From Pseudobutyrivibrio sp. UBA1225 (GTDB lineage: Bacteria > Bacillota > Clostridia > Lachnospirales > Lachnospiraceae), in NCBI GenBank assembly GCA_002309345.1, contig DBWZ01000002.1, forward strand, positions 1 through 64,000: a stretch of DNA of 64,000 nt, written 5' to 3'. The position numbers were made by a program, and so were the translations under genes. Positions 7,429-14,806 of this stretch are shown here, piece by piece. The notes under the pieces are model-generated. The model did no database searches. It saw only the letters and a list, made by a program, of their open reading frames with translations, and was not told the origin of the DNA. Each line of letters opens with the position of its first letter. The stretch's first letter is position 1.

Positions 7429-8385
7429 ATGAAACCAGTACTATATATCGTAATTCCATGTTACAACGAGGAGGAAGTTCTTCCGATAACTGCTCCTTTG
7501 TTTCTCGACAAAATCAACGAACTTGTAAAGCTCGACAAAATCGATGACAAGTCTCGAGTAATGTTTGTAAACGATGGTTCAAAGGATAAGACATGGGAGA
7601 TTATAAAGGAATTAGCAAAGTCGGACGAGCATTTCGTGGGCATCACCCAAAGTCGCAATCGCGGCCATCAGAACGCAGTTCTTGCAGGCCTCATGGAAGC
7701 AAAAGAACTCTGCGATATTACAATTTCCATCGATTGTGATGGGCAGGATGATATCAATGCCATGAACGAGATGGTCGACGCATACGCAGATGGATGCGAG
7801 ATTGTCTACGGTGTTCGCAGCAAACGCGATACAGATACATTCTTCAAGAGATTTACAGCTGAAAGCTTCTACAAGCTTCTCAACAACATGGGGGCTGAGG
7901 TGGTTTACAATCATGCGGACTATCGCCTAGTGTCATCACGAGTTTTAAATGAATTTGCCAACTACAAAGAGGTTAACATCTTCCTAAGAGGAATGTTCCC
8001 GCTTGTAGGCTTCAAGAGCACTAGTGTCTATTACGAGCGCAACGAGCGAATCGCAGGAGAGAGCCACTATCCATTGTCAAAGATGCTCAGCCTTGCCTTT
8101 GATGGCATCACAAGTCTTAGCATCAAGCCAATCAGAATGATTACAGGACTAGGAATCATTGTAGTGTTGATAGCGATAATTCTAGCAATATATTCAGTGG
8201 TTCAGCACTTCCTTGGAAATACCACACCTGGTTGGTCCAGCTTGATAGTAGCGGTCTGCGGTTTGGGCGGAATCCAGCTTGTCTCTCTTGGAATTATTGG
8301 AGAATACATCGGCAAGACCTATATGGAAACAAAGAATCGTCCACGCTACATCATTAGCGAGCGCACTTACGATGAAGAAAAATAA
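7429..8385 (+). CDS. GtrB-like polyprenyl-phosphate glycosyltransferase (GT2, DPM1 family)
   Basis: 318 residues. ATG follows GGAGG. The GT2 catalytic domain shows PCYNEEEVLP (residue 11), VNDGSKDKT (about residue 47) and the DxD region SIDCDGQDD (about residue 103). Two C-terminal transmembrane helices lie at about residues 235-260 and 270-295, ending in the family tail GEYIGKTYMETKNRPRYI. This layout is that of GtrB, ArnC and DPM1, which load a sugar onto undecaprenyl phosphate at the inner face for use by an extracytoplasmic GT-C enzyme. The matching GT-C enzyme could be any of several encoded further downstream. It is preceded by the long hairpin at 7282-7406. Confidence 0.9.
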   Translation: MKPVLYIVIPCYNEEEVLPITAPLFLDKINELVKLDKIDDKSRVMFVNDGSKDKTWEIIKELAKSDEHFVGITQSRNRGHQNAVLAGLMEAKELCDITISIDCDGQDDINAMNEMVDAYADGCEIVYGVRSKRDTDTFFKRFTAESFYKLLNNMGAEVVYNHADYRLVSSRVLNEFANYKEVNIFLRGMFPLVGFKSTSVYYERNERIAGESHYPLSKMLSLAFDGITSLSIKPIRMITGLGIIVVLIAIILAIYSVVQHFLGNTTPGWSSLIVAVCGLGGIQLVSLGIIGEYIGKTYMETKNRPRYIISERTYDEEK

Positions 8386-8402
8386 CTATATGAGGAACAA
8401 AA

Positions 8403-8966
8403 ATGAGTTTTGTAAAACTTATAGCTAAAAAACTTAGATTTGCCATGCAATACATTAAGTATTTGCACAAGTTTAAATCTGTAGGTAAACATACAGTGAT
8501 GTACAAGCCTCTCCGAATAATGGGCGGCAAAAACATCACCATCGGTGACTACTCCTATATCATGCAAGATTTTAGAATCGAGACTATCACTAGATTCAAC
8601 GATCAGGTATTCACTCCAGAAATCAAAATCGGAGACCGTGTTGAGATTGGCCAGGGATGTCACATATCTTGCAGCAGCAGTGTCATCCTAGAGGATGATG
8701 TTACCTTAGCACCTCACGTAATGATAAACGATTGCAAGCACGGATACAGTCAACCTAATGTTCCCATCGAACGTCAGGATCTTTCCAACAAGCCAATCCG
8801 CATTGGTCGGGGTAGCTTGATAGGGTATGGTGCAGTGATTTTGCCAGGCGTCGCTATCGGTGAATATTCATTTGTCGGGGCCGGCTGCGTAATTGCGCAG
8901 GACGTGCCAGACCATACAGTGGTTAGCAATCGAAGCAACTTAATTATGAAGAGTACAATTCAATGA
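8403..8966 (+). CDS. Hexapeptide-repeat acyltransferase (left-handed beta-helix; WbbJ/maltose O-acetyltransferase-like)
   Basis: 187 residues. ATG follows ATGAGGAAC. From about residue 40 the protein is built of hexapeptide repeats such as ITIGDYSYI, IKIGDRVEIGQGCHI, VILEDDVTLAPHVMI and IRIGRGSLIGYGAVILPGVAIGEYSFVGAGCVI, the signature of trimeric left-handed beta-helix acetyltransferases. The H in DCKHGY at about residue 116 is in the position of the catalytic histidine. It likely transfers acetyl from acetyl-CoA to a sugar hydroxyl in the cytoplasm. Its stop overlaps the next start by 4 nt (ATGA), so the two are translationally coupled. Confidence 0.85.
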   Translation: MSFVKLIAKKLRFAMQYIKYLHKFKSVGKHTVMYKPLRIMGGKNITIGDYSYIMQDFRIETITRFNDQVFTPEIKIGDRVEIGQGCHISCSSSVILEDDVTLAPHVMINDCKHGYSQPNVPIERQDLSNKPIRIGRGSLIGYGAVILPGVAIGEYSFVGAGCVIAQDVPDHTVVSNRSNLIMKSTIQ

Positions 8967-10375
8967 AGGAACCAACAATCGAAAATTTTCTCGCCTTCGA
9001 GCGCGAGCACAAATGTAATCAAATAGAGATTGAGGGCATGCATGTATGGGCGTTGTACCGATACGAGATTCACAACGCTATCAAAGCTGCTACTGTTGGG
9101 CGCACAGAGGGAGACGAGGCTCCTTTTACAAAAAAAGAGCTGCTTACCATGGCGCTGAATGCTCTCAAACCTTTCAAATACAAGAATGTTGATGTGCTGT
9201 TTATTGGAAACGGCCGTCGCACCAAGAATCCAGACACAGGAATCTACGAGGATATCTACTGCGACGAGATTGCCAAGAATTACAACAGCGTCATTCTTGA
9301 GCATCCTGAAAATCACGGACATTGTATCCCTAACGGAATGGACAATGTCTATTTTACTGATAAGGTGGCTTTTCAAACCAACCTTGGGGTGAAGCTTTCC
9401 AAGAAGTTTAATACCAGAAAGAGGCAGAATAGAACCGCGGAGGTTACTCGGATTTTTACTCCGTTATTTGATGCGATTCAAAAAGACTTTGGACCAGATT
9501 TAGCAGACAAGCTGATTCCTGATATAGTCGACAGAATGTATTATATCGACATTACGAAGAAATACTGCGCAAAGATTTTAGATAAAGCCAAGCCAAAGCT
9601 CATAATCGAGATTTGCTACTACGCAATGGAGAGCTATGCTATGAGCATCCTCGGACATGAACGAGGAATCCCAACTGCAGAATACAGTCACGGGTTTGCC
9701 TTTCCTACTCACACACCGATGCAGTTCAATCCCGAGGATCATTTGACTGAGCTGCCGGATTACGAGTTGATTTACAGCGACACACAGCTTCCGATAGTAA
9801 ATCTTCCTGACAATGTCCAGATGAAGACCGTGGGCTTTCCATTTTTTGAAAAGCAGAGGGAGCACTATCAGGCTGCGAACCCGAAGAACGACAAGGCTAT
9901 CTGCTTTATATCAACTTTAGCTGAGGGCGAGCAAATCAGTAAGGTTGCAGCGAAAGTGGCAGATTTAATTGGCGACGAATACCATGTTTACTACAAGCTT
10001 CATCCCCTTGAGTTTGGTTACTATAAGCAGCGCTATCCTTGGTTGATTAACGACAAGCTTGACGTGATAGACAACAATGAAAATCACATCTTTAAATACT
10101 TGGCAGAAAGCGCCATTGTAGTCAGCACCCGTACCGCTTCCGTGTGGGAAGGCATAGGTTTCGGTTGCAAAACAATCTTGTTAAACTACGGTGATACCGC
10201 CGTCAATATGGCATACTTCATCAATGAGAAAAACGTGCCACTTGTAGACGACGCTGACCAAGTGGTAGACTTGATTAAACGAGATGCTGCAGGCTACGTA
10301 GAGCCAGACGGCATGTTCGAACCCGGCGCATTCAAAAACATATGCACATTTATTGATAATATTATAAAAAAATAA
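8963..10375 (+). CDS. Putative GT-B-like transferase of capsule/teichoic type
   Basis: 470 residues, translationally coupled to the acetyltransferase by a 4-nt overlap. I recognise no exact family. The C-terminal half has the organisation of the CDP-glycerol glycerophosphotransferase / capsule-synthesis GT-B domain: AICFISTLAEGE at about residue 312, YYKLHPLEFGYYKQRYP at about residue 345 (the conserved K-x-H-P), and ESAIVVSTRTASVWEGIGFGCKTILLNYG at about residue 389, analogous to the 'D..ItDySS...E....gkP.i' motif. The N-terminal half (IEGMHVWALYRYEIHNAI, ending in the cluster SHGFAFPTHTPMQFNPEDH) fits an acceptor domain. It probably transfers a sugar or polyol-phosphate; the substrate is unknown. 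Confidence 0.55.
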   Translation: MKEPTIENFLAFEREHKCNQIEIEGMHVWALYRYEIHNAIKAATVGRTEGDEAPFTKKELLTMALNALKPFKYKNVDVLFIGNGRRTKNPDTGIYEDIYCDEIAKNYNSVILEHPENHGHCIPNGMDNVYFTDKVAFQTNLGVKLSKKFNTRKRQNRTAEVTRIFTPLFDAIQKDFGPDLADKLIPDIVDRMYYIDITKKYCAKILDKAKPKLIIEICYYAMESYAMSILGHERGIPTAEYSHGFAFPTHTPMQFNPEDHLTELPDYELIYSDTQLPIVNLPDNVQMKTVGFPFFEKQREHYQAANPKNDKAICFISTLAEGEQISKVAAKVADLIGDEYHVYYKLHPLEFGYYKQRYPWLINDKLDVIDNNENHIFKYLAESAIVVSTRTASVWEGIGFGCKTILLNYGDTAVNMAYFINEKNVPLVDDADQVVDLIKRDAAGYVEPDGMFEPGAFKNICTFIDNIIKK

Positions 10376-10385
10376 ATAGATAAAA

Positions 10386-10434
10386 GCCTTCCCTTAAAAA
10401 GAAGAGTGGGGACCGCGTAGCGGTGTATGAGGTG
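10386..10434 (+). repeat. Two-hairpin palindromic repeat, copy B (degenerate)
   Basis: Begins GCCTTCCC at 10386, but the first hairpin has decayed (TTAAAAAGAAGAG where GGGGAAGG is expected). Hairpin 2 is intact as ACCGC-GTA-GCGGT (10412-10424). The tail is GTATGAGGTG instead of GGATGAGGGG. It lies between the 470-residue gene and the cytidylyltransferase gene. Confidence 0.7.
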
Positions 10435-10481
10435 CATGTGTATTGTTGCTGAAATGATTACAAATATAGGAGATTTTAAAT

Positions 10482-11150
10482 ATGAAAACAGTAGCTTTTG
10501 TCCCTATAAAGATGAATAATGAGCGCCTTCCAGGCAAGAATACAAAATGCTTTTCAGATGGTACCCCATTGGTGCGCATCATCACAGAAAAGCTTGCAAG
10601 CCTAAAAGGCGACTGCATAGACGAAGTATACTGCTATTGCAGCAATCCAGAAATTAAGCAATATCTTCCAGACGGCGTAGATTTCTTAGAGCGCCCTACA
10701 TTCCTTGATGACAAGTTTTGTAAGGGTCGTGCAATCTACGAAGAATTCGTAAAGACGATAGAAGCAGATGTATATATTCTCTGCCACGCAACAGCTCCCT
10801 TTACAAGTACCGAACACATCAAAGAGTGCATCGAGGCGGTGCAGCAGGGCAAGGCATCATCCGCATTTGCTGGTCAAAAGCACCAAACCTTCTTCTGGAA
10901 GGATGGCAAGCCATTTAATTTTGATCTTAGCAATCCACCGCGTACGCAGGATATGGAAGCATACTATACTGAGAATCCATCTCCATACGTATTTACGAAG
11001 GAATGCTTTGCAGAGACTCATGCTCGTTGTGGTCTCAATCCATACATCGTAGAGTGCGATGCAGCAGAGTGTGTAGATATCGACAACGCTGATGATTTCG
11101 AATTGGCGGATGCAGTTTATACATTCCTTAAGAGCAAGGGTAAAATATAA
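10482..11150 (+). CDS. Cytidylyltransferase family protein, CMP-sugar synthetase-like (NeuA/KdsB group)
   Basis: 222 residues, the usual size of single-domain CMP-acylneuraminate/CMP-KDO synthetases. ATG follows ATAGGAGA. The N-terminus VAFVPIKMNNERLPGKNTK is a variant of the nucleotide-binding motif AxIPAR..S..lpgKN. YILCHATAPFTSTEHIKECIEA at about residue 97 matches the 'lLq.TsPl....i..ai' segment, and YIVECDAAECVDIDNADDFELA at about residue 186 matches the 'E.iDIDt.eDl..a' metal site. It likely activates a sugar acid or ulosonic acid with CTP. The next gene is an aldolase fusion, suggesting that the two make and activate an unusual keto-acid sugar. Confidence 0.8.
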   Translation: MKTVAFVPIKMNNERLPGKNTKCFSDGTPLVRIITEKLASLKGDCIDEVYCYCSNPEIKQYLPDGVDFLERPTFLDDKFCKGRAIYEEFVKTIEADVYILCHATAPFTSTEHIKECIEAVQQGKASSAFAGQKHQTFFWKDGKPFNFDLSNPPRTQDMEAYYTENPSPYVFTKECFAETHARCGLNPYIVECDAAECVDIDNADDFELADAVYTFLKSKGKI

Positions 11151-11205
11151 AATAAGAATCAACTAATCAAAATGATTTAGTATATTAATTTTAGTGGTAA
11201 TAATT

Positions 11206-12765
11206 ATGGAACAACACATTAGACTTTTAGACTGTACCCTTAGAGACGGTGGGCATATCGTTGATGGGAATTTTGGCGAGACAGTCATCAAAAACACAAT
11301 AGCAAGACTTGTTGAAGCAGGCGTAGATATTATCGAAGTGGGCTTCCTTTGGGATAGTGTTTGCGACAAGGATACTGCACGCTATTATACCATCGAGGAT
11401 GTAAAGCGCATCCTTCCAAAGGACAGGGGGCGCTCTCATTTTGCGCTTATGGCAGATTTCATCGATTTGGAGCATCTTGAGCCATGCGATGGAACCATCG
11501 AGTTCATTCGACTTTCCTTCAAAAGATGGCGTCTTGATTGGGGCCTGAAAACTGCTAGAATCCTTATGGATAAGGGATACAAGGTTTTCATCAACCCGGT
11601 TAACAACAACGTCTACTCAGACAAAGAATACATCGAGGTTTTAGAAAAGGTTAACGAGCTACATCCGTATGGTTTTTCAATCGTAGATACCTTTGGTGTG
11701 ATGCGAGTTAACGACCTCTCTCATAGATATTATTTGGTTGAAAACAATCTTCTTCCAGATATCACAATCGGCGTGCATCTGCATGAGAATCTTGGTTTGG
11801 CATACAACCTTGCGCAGCATATCACGCAGATTGCTAACCCTACAAGAAAAATCGTTGTGGACGGTTCGCTTCTTGGAATGGGTCGCGTGCCAGGCAATCT
11901 TTGTATTGAGCAGATTGCTGACTACATGAACGAGCAGTACAACAAGGGCTATGCACTAGAGCCAATCTACGATGCAATTGACGATTACATTGCGCCAATC
12001 AAGGCCAGGGAGCCTTGGGGATATGCTATTCCTTACGCTCTTTCAGCGAAATACTATTTGCACAGAACATATGCAGAACACTTAATCAACAAAAAGCGTC
12101 TCAAGACTAAGGATATTCAGAGAATCTTATCTCAGGTTGATCCTGCCGAGGCCGAGACCTTTAACGAAGAATACATCGACAAGCTTTACATGGAATACAT
12201 GGATGTCAAGATTGATGACAAGGCTGATTTGGACAAGCTCAAGAAGCTGATTTCAGGATACGACAGTATCCTTGTTATGGCGCCAGGCGAGAGCCTAAAA
12301 TCATCGGCTGATAAAGTCGCTGCCGCTATCGGCGCACGTACTTGCAAGGTGGCCGTCAACTTTGTGCCAGAAGCAGGCGCAGATATTATCTTCCTGACAA
12401 ACACCAAGCGCTACGACAGCATCAAAGATAAGCGTGGCAACAGCAAGCTTGTAATCACATCAAACCTGATGCGCGACATCGAAAACTACGACGCCGCAAT
12501 TGCTTACAATGAGCTTGTCTATTTCAATGACGAATATAACGACGACTCAACACTGATGCTCATCAACCTTCTTGTGAAGCTTGGATTCAAAGAAATCAGC
12601 TTCGCTGGATTTGATGGCAGAAAGAATGGCAAACTCAACTTCGTGGATAATTCTCTTGATGGACGTCAGGATAATCCAGATCGAAGTGCAAACACCAAGC
12701 GTATTTTAGATACTGTATTTGCCGATGTTAAGAAAAACTTTGTAACTGAATCAGAGTATAAATAA
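11206..12765 (+). CDS. DRE-TIM aldolase fused to a DUF115/GT42-like C-terminal domain (copy 1)
   Basis: 519 residues from ATG 11206; a GTG at 11194 is also in frame. Residues 1 to about 290 are an HMG-CoA-lyase/4-hydroxy-2-oxovalerate aldolase-type barrel: LLDCTLRDGGH (residue 6, metal-binding Asp and catalytic Arg), GVHLHENLG (about residue 189, H-x-H metal ligands) and LLGMGRVPGNL (about residue 222). After a helical linker, residues about 345-519 form a Rossmann-like domain with ILVMAPGESLKSS at its start and LVKLGFKEISFAGFDG near the end, a pattern like DUF115/MAF and GT42 sialyltransferase folds. The 48736 gene has the same architecture. Such barrels usually condense or cleave pyruvate-type donors with aldehydes. 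Function of the C-terminal domain is inference. Confidence 0.8.
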   Translation: MEQHIRLLDCTLRDGGHIVDGNFGETVIKNTIARLVEAGVDIIEVGFLWDSVCDKDTARYYTIEDVKRILPKDRGRSHFALMADFIDLEHLEPCDGTIEFIRLSFKRWRLDWGLKTARILMDKGYKVFINPVNNNVYSDKEYIEVLEKVNELHPYGFSIVDTFGVMRVNDLSHRYYLVENNLLPDITIGVHLHENLGLAYNLAQHITQIANPTRKIVVDGSLLGMGRVPGNLCIEQIADYMNEQYNKGYALEPIYDAIDDYIAPIKAREPWGYAIPYALSAKYYLHRTYAEHLINKKRLKTKDIQRILSQVDPAEAETFNEEYIDKLYMEYMDVKIDDKADLDKLKKLISGYDSILVMAPGESLKSSADKVAAAIGARTCKVAVNFVPEAGADIIFLTNTKRYDSIKDKRGNSKLVITSNLMRDIENYDAAIAYNELVYFNDEYNDDSTLMLINLLVKLGFKEISFAGFDGRKNGKLNFVDNSLDGRQDNPDRSANTKRILDTVFADVKKNFVTESEYK

Positions 12766-12805
12766 GGATTTTTTACAGATATGGTAGGGCCTAATGCCTA
12801 TAGTA

Positions 12806-12837
12806 GGTGGATATCGAAAGATATCCATCTTTTTTTT
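12806..12837 (+). terminator. Rho-independent terminator
   Basis: TGGATATC (12808-12815), a GAAA tetraloop and GATATCCA (12820-12827) form a perfect 8-bp stem, followed by eight T residues at 12830-12837. It lies about 40 nt after the aldolase stop and ends the first long operon. Confidence 0.9.
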
Positions 12838-12906
12838 GTGTAAATGGAAAAAAATAAAAAATTTTTTTGAATAGTAAATGTCAGCACTTAAGAAGGAGGA
12901 TTTAAA

Positions 12907-13806
12907 ATGAGTGAAAATAATAACTATCCAGAAAGATATAATAAATTAGACGAAATGTTTAAAGATTTTGAAAAAGTATATGACAACACAATGAATAATG
13001 TTTCGGATGGTCTATATGCATTAAAGGGAAGAACAAATAGACAATTGGCGGAATTAGCTGACTATGTAGTCAAAGAGCATTATATTCTGAAAGATTCAAA
13101 AACTTTGGATGGAGGATTTAACGATTATACTTACTATACCATTGAACAATTAGAGGAAAAAAACAACACTGTTAGTTTCGAAGAAAAAAAAGAGTTGATT
13201 CTAGATCAATTGATTATAACGGAAGCAGTAAATACATACTTAAAGAAAAATAGTAAGGAGGAACTGTTTACGAAGGATGAAAACAGGCACAATGCAAAAA
13301 AAATATTACTTGATATTCGACCTAAGCTAAAGGATGAGTTTGATAAAAAAGTTGGAAGGCCTGTTAAAAATAAAAAGAAGGAAATGAGCGATACGGATAT
13401 TCTTAATCAAACACTGGTAATTAAAAATATAATTCGAGATTTGAATCCATCATGGACAGAAGATAATCTTAATGCTAAAAATCGTAAAATAGCATTTAAT
13501 TACACAGGCAAATCAAATAAAGAGTTAATAATTAATGTGTTGGAGAACGAAATAATTAGATTAGAAACTCCAAAGCAAATTGCAACAGAGTCACAAGATA
13601 ATGCAATAAGTGAAAATAGTGATTGTAAGCCGTTAATAGGTAAAGAAAGTAAAGAAAGTAAAAAATTTAGTACTAAAGTATATAGTACTAAAGGATATCT
13701 AGACGCATGGACTAAAACAAAGAATTTTGTTAAAAAAATAAAGCCAAAAATGCGTTCAAAACAAAATCAGTTTAATGGACATAAAGGTTATAAGCGTATA
13801 CAATAG
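12907..13806 (+). CDS. Hypothetical lysine-rich soluble protein
   Basis: 299 residues; I do not recognise a family. The ATG has an exceptionally good AAGGAGGA site. The protein is highly charged, rich in Lys, Asn, Glu and Asp, with no signal peptide or membrane segment. It looks mainly helical, with possible coiled-coil around residues 75-140, and has a basic C-terminus (KKIKPKMRSKQNQ). GRPVKNKKKE at about residue 151 resembles a DNA- or RNA-contacting tail. Codon use is much more AT-rich than in the flanking polysaccharide genes. It is isolated by terminators on both sides, so it is probably a separate, perhaps horizontally acquired, transcription unit. No function assigned. Confidence 0.65.
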   Translation: MSENNNYPERYNKLDEMFKDFEKVYDNTMNNVSDGLYALKGRTNRQLAELADYVVKEHYILKDSKTLDGGFNDYTYYTIEQLEEKNNTVSFEEKKELILDQLIITEAVNTYLKKNSKEELFTKDENRHNAKKILLDIRPKLKDEFDKKVGRPVKNKKKEMSDTDILNQTLVIKNIIRDLNPSWTEDNLNAKNRKIAFNYTGKSNKELIINVLENEIIRLETPKQIATESQDNAISENSDCKPLIGKESKESKKFSTKVYSTKGYLDAWTKTKNFVKKIKPKMRSKQNQFNGHKGYKRIQ

Positions 13807-13821
13807 CTTGAAATAGTTCAT

Positions 13822-13877
13822 AATATATGGTTTCTAGATTTCCCTCAAAATAACGTTAAGAAGCCATATATTTTTTT
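13822..13877 (+). terminator. Probable terminator after the lysine-rich hypothetical gene
   Basis: AATATATGG (13822-13830) pairs with CCATATATT (13864-13872) and runs into a T tract (13871-13877). The loop of about 33 nt contains AACGTTAA and may fold further. It lies 15 nt after the stop codon. Confidence 0.55.
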
Positions 13878-13968
13878 CTTGCCTATTATTTACGTATGGT
13901 ATAGACTCAAGATAGGATGAAATCCCGCACTATGGGGATAAAAATAATGTATAAGGAAGGTATTTAGT

Positions 13969-14577
13969 ATGAAGAATGTAAAAATTTCAAAGATTCTTTC
14001 ATTGGTACTTGCCGCTAGTTTTGCATTTTTGGTTTTTGCTTCAACTGCAAAGGCTGCTACTCCTCTTGATGCGCAGAGAAGACCTCTCACAAAAGAAGAG
14101 ATTGCTACAATTGCAAAGGCTTTCAACGGTGAAGACTACGCAAAGATGTATCCAGATGTAGTTAAAGCATTTGGTACAAATGACCCTATGGTTATGTACA
14201 ATCATTTCATCAACTGTGGTATCTGGGAGAATCGTCAACCTAATGCTCAGTTCGAGGTTAATGCTTACGCTACCAAAAACGTTGATTTACACAAGGCATA
14301 TGGTCCAAACGTAATTGCATACTACCTCCACTACGCTAATCATCCTGAGGAGCGTGCCGGTAGAGGAATTGCAACTTTGGGAGATGCTGCAAGCAGACAT
14401 GCCGCAGTATACTATGCATACGATTTTGTAGTTGGTCAGGAGCAGCCAAGAGCTGGCGCTATGAAGCTCCAAACAGAAAACTATCGTCCAACAGATAGCA
14501 TGAGCGACAACGAAATCATTTCAAAACTCAATGACGAAGGGTTGCTTGATGCTTACCTCAAATCATTGGGCAAATAA
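13969..14577 (+). CDS. Secreted protein with tandem 'YPDV..AFG' repeats
   Basis: 202 residues with a clear Sec signal peptide: MKNVKISK, a hydrophobic stretch, and AKAATP as a signal peptidase I site near residue 30. The mature part carries two related units, at about residues 53-85 (FNGEDYAKMYPDVVKAFG.. then YNHFINCGIWENRQPN) and about 88-125 (FEVNAYATKNVDLHKAYG.. then YYLHYANHPEERAG). Such units recur in secreted or wall-associated proteins of Lachnospiraceae; their function is not established to my knowledge. ATG follows GGAAGG. The leader contains a short hairpin ATCCC-N8-GGGAT at 13921-13938. It is a monocistronic unit between two terminators, likely an exported surface-associated protein. 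Confidence 0.72.
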   Translation: MKNVKISKILSLVLAASFAFLVFASTAKAATPLDAQRRPLTKEEIATIAKAFNGEDYAKMYPDVVKAFGTNDPMVMYNHFINCGIWENRQPNAQFEVNAYATKNVDLHKAYGPNVIAYYLHYANHPEERAGRGIATLGDAASRHAAVYYAYDFVVGQEQPRAGAMKLQTENYRPTDSMSDNEIISKLNDEGLLDAYLKSLGK

Positions 14578-14595
14578 TTAATCATTAGAATCCAA

Positions 14596-14627
14596 GGGGC
14601 TGACATATTTGTCAGCCTCTTTCTTTA
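14596..14627 (+). terminator. Rho-independent terminator
   Basis: GGCTGACA (14598-14605) pairs with TGTCAGCC (14610-14617) around a TATT loop, flanked by further G-rich and T-rich bases and followed by TCTTTCTTT. It is 20 nt after the secreted-protein stop. The remaining 180 nt to the next gene are AT-rich and probably hold its promoter. Confidence 0.85.
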
Positions 14628-14806
14628 TTAAATATGACAGATATGTTATACTCTTAAAGATTATTGTATAATTTGTGTCAAATGCGCGAAATGAGAGTTA
14701 TTTAATTACAGGAATTTTCTTTTTCTAGTAAGTAAATAAACTATGGGATATACCATTGTGGTGCATGACACTTTAGCTATCAACAATAAAGAGGGATTAT
14801 AACATC

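Noticed and set aside
13908..13945. Possible c-di-GMP or other known riboswitch before the secreted protein gene
   Set aside because: Only one short hairpin is visible and the conserved bases of known classes are not found.
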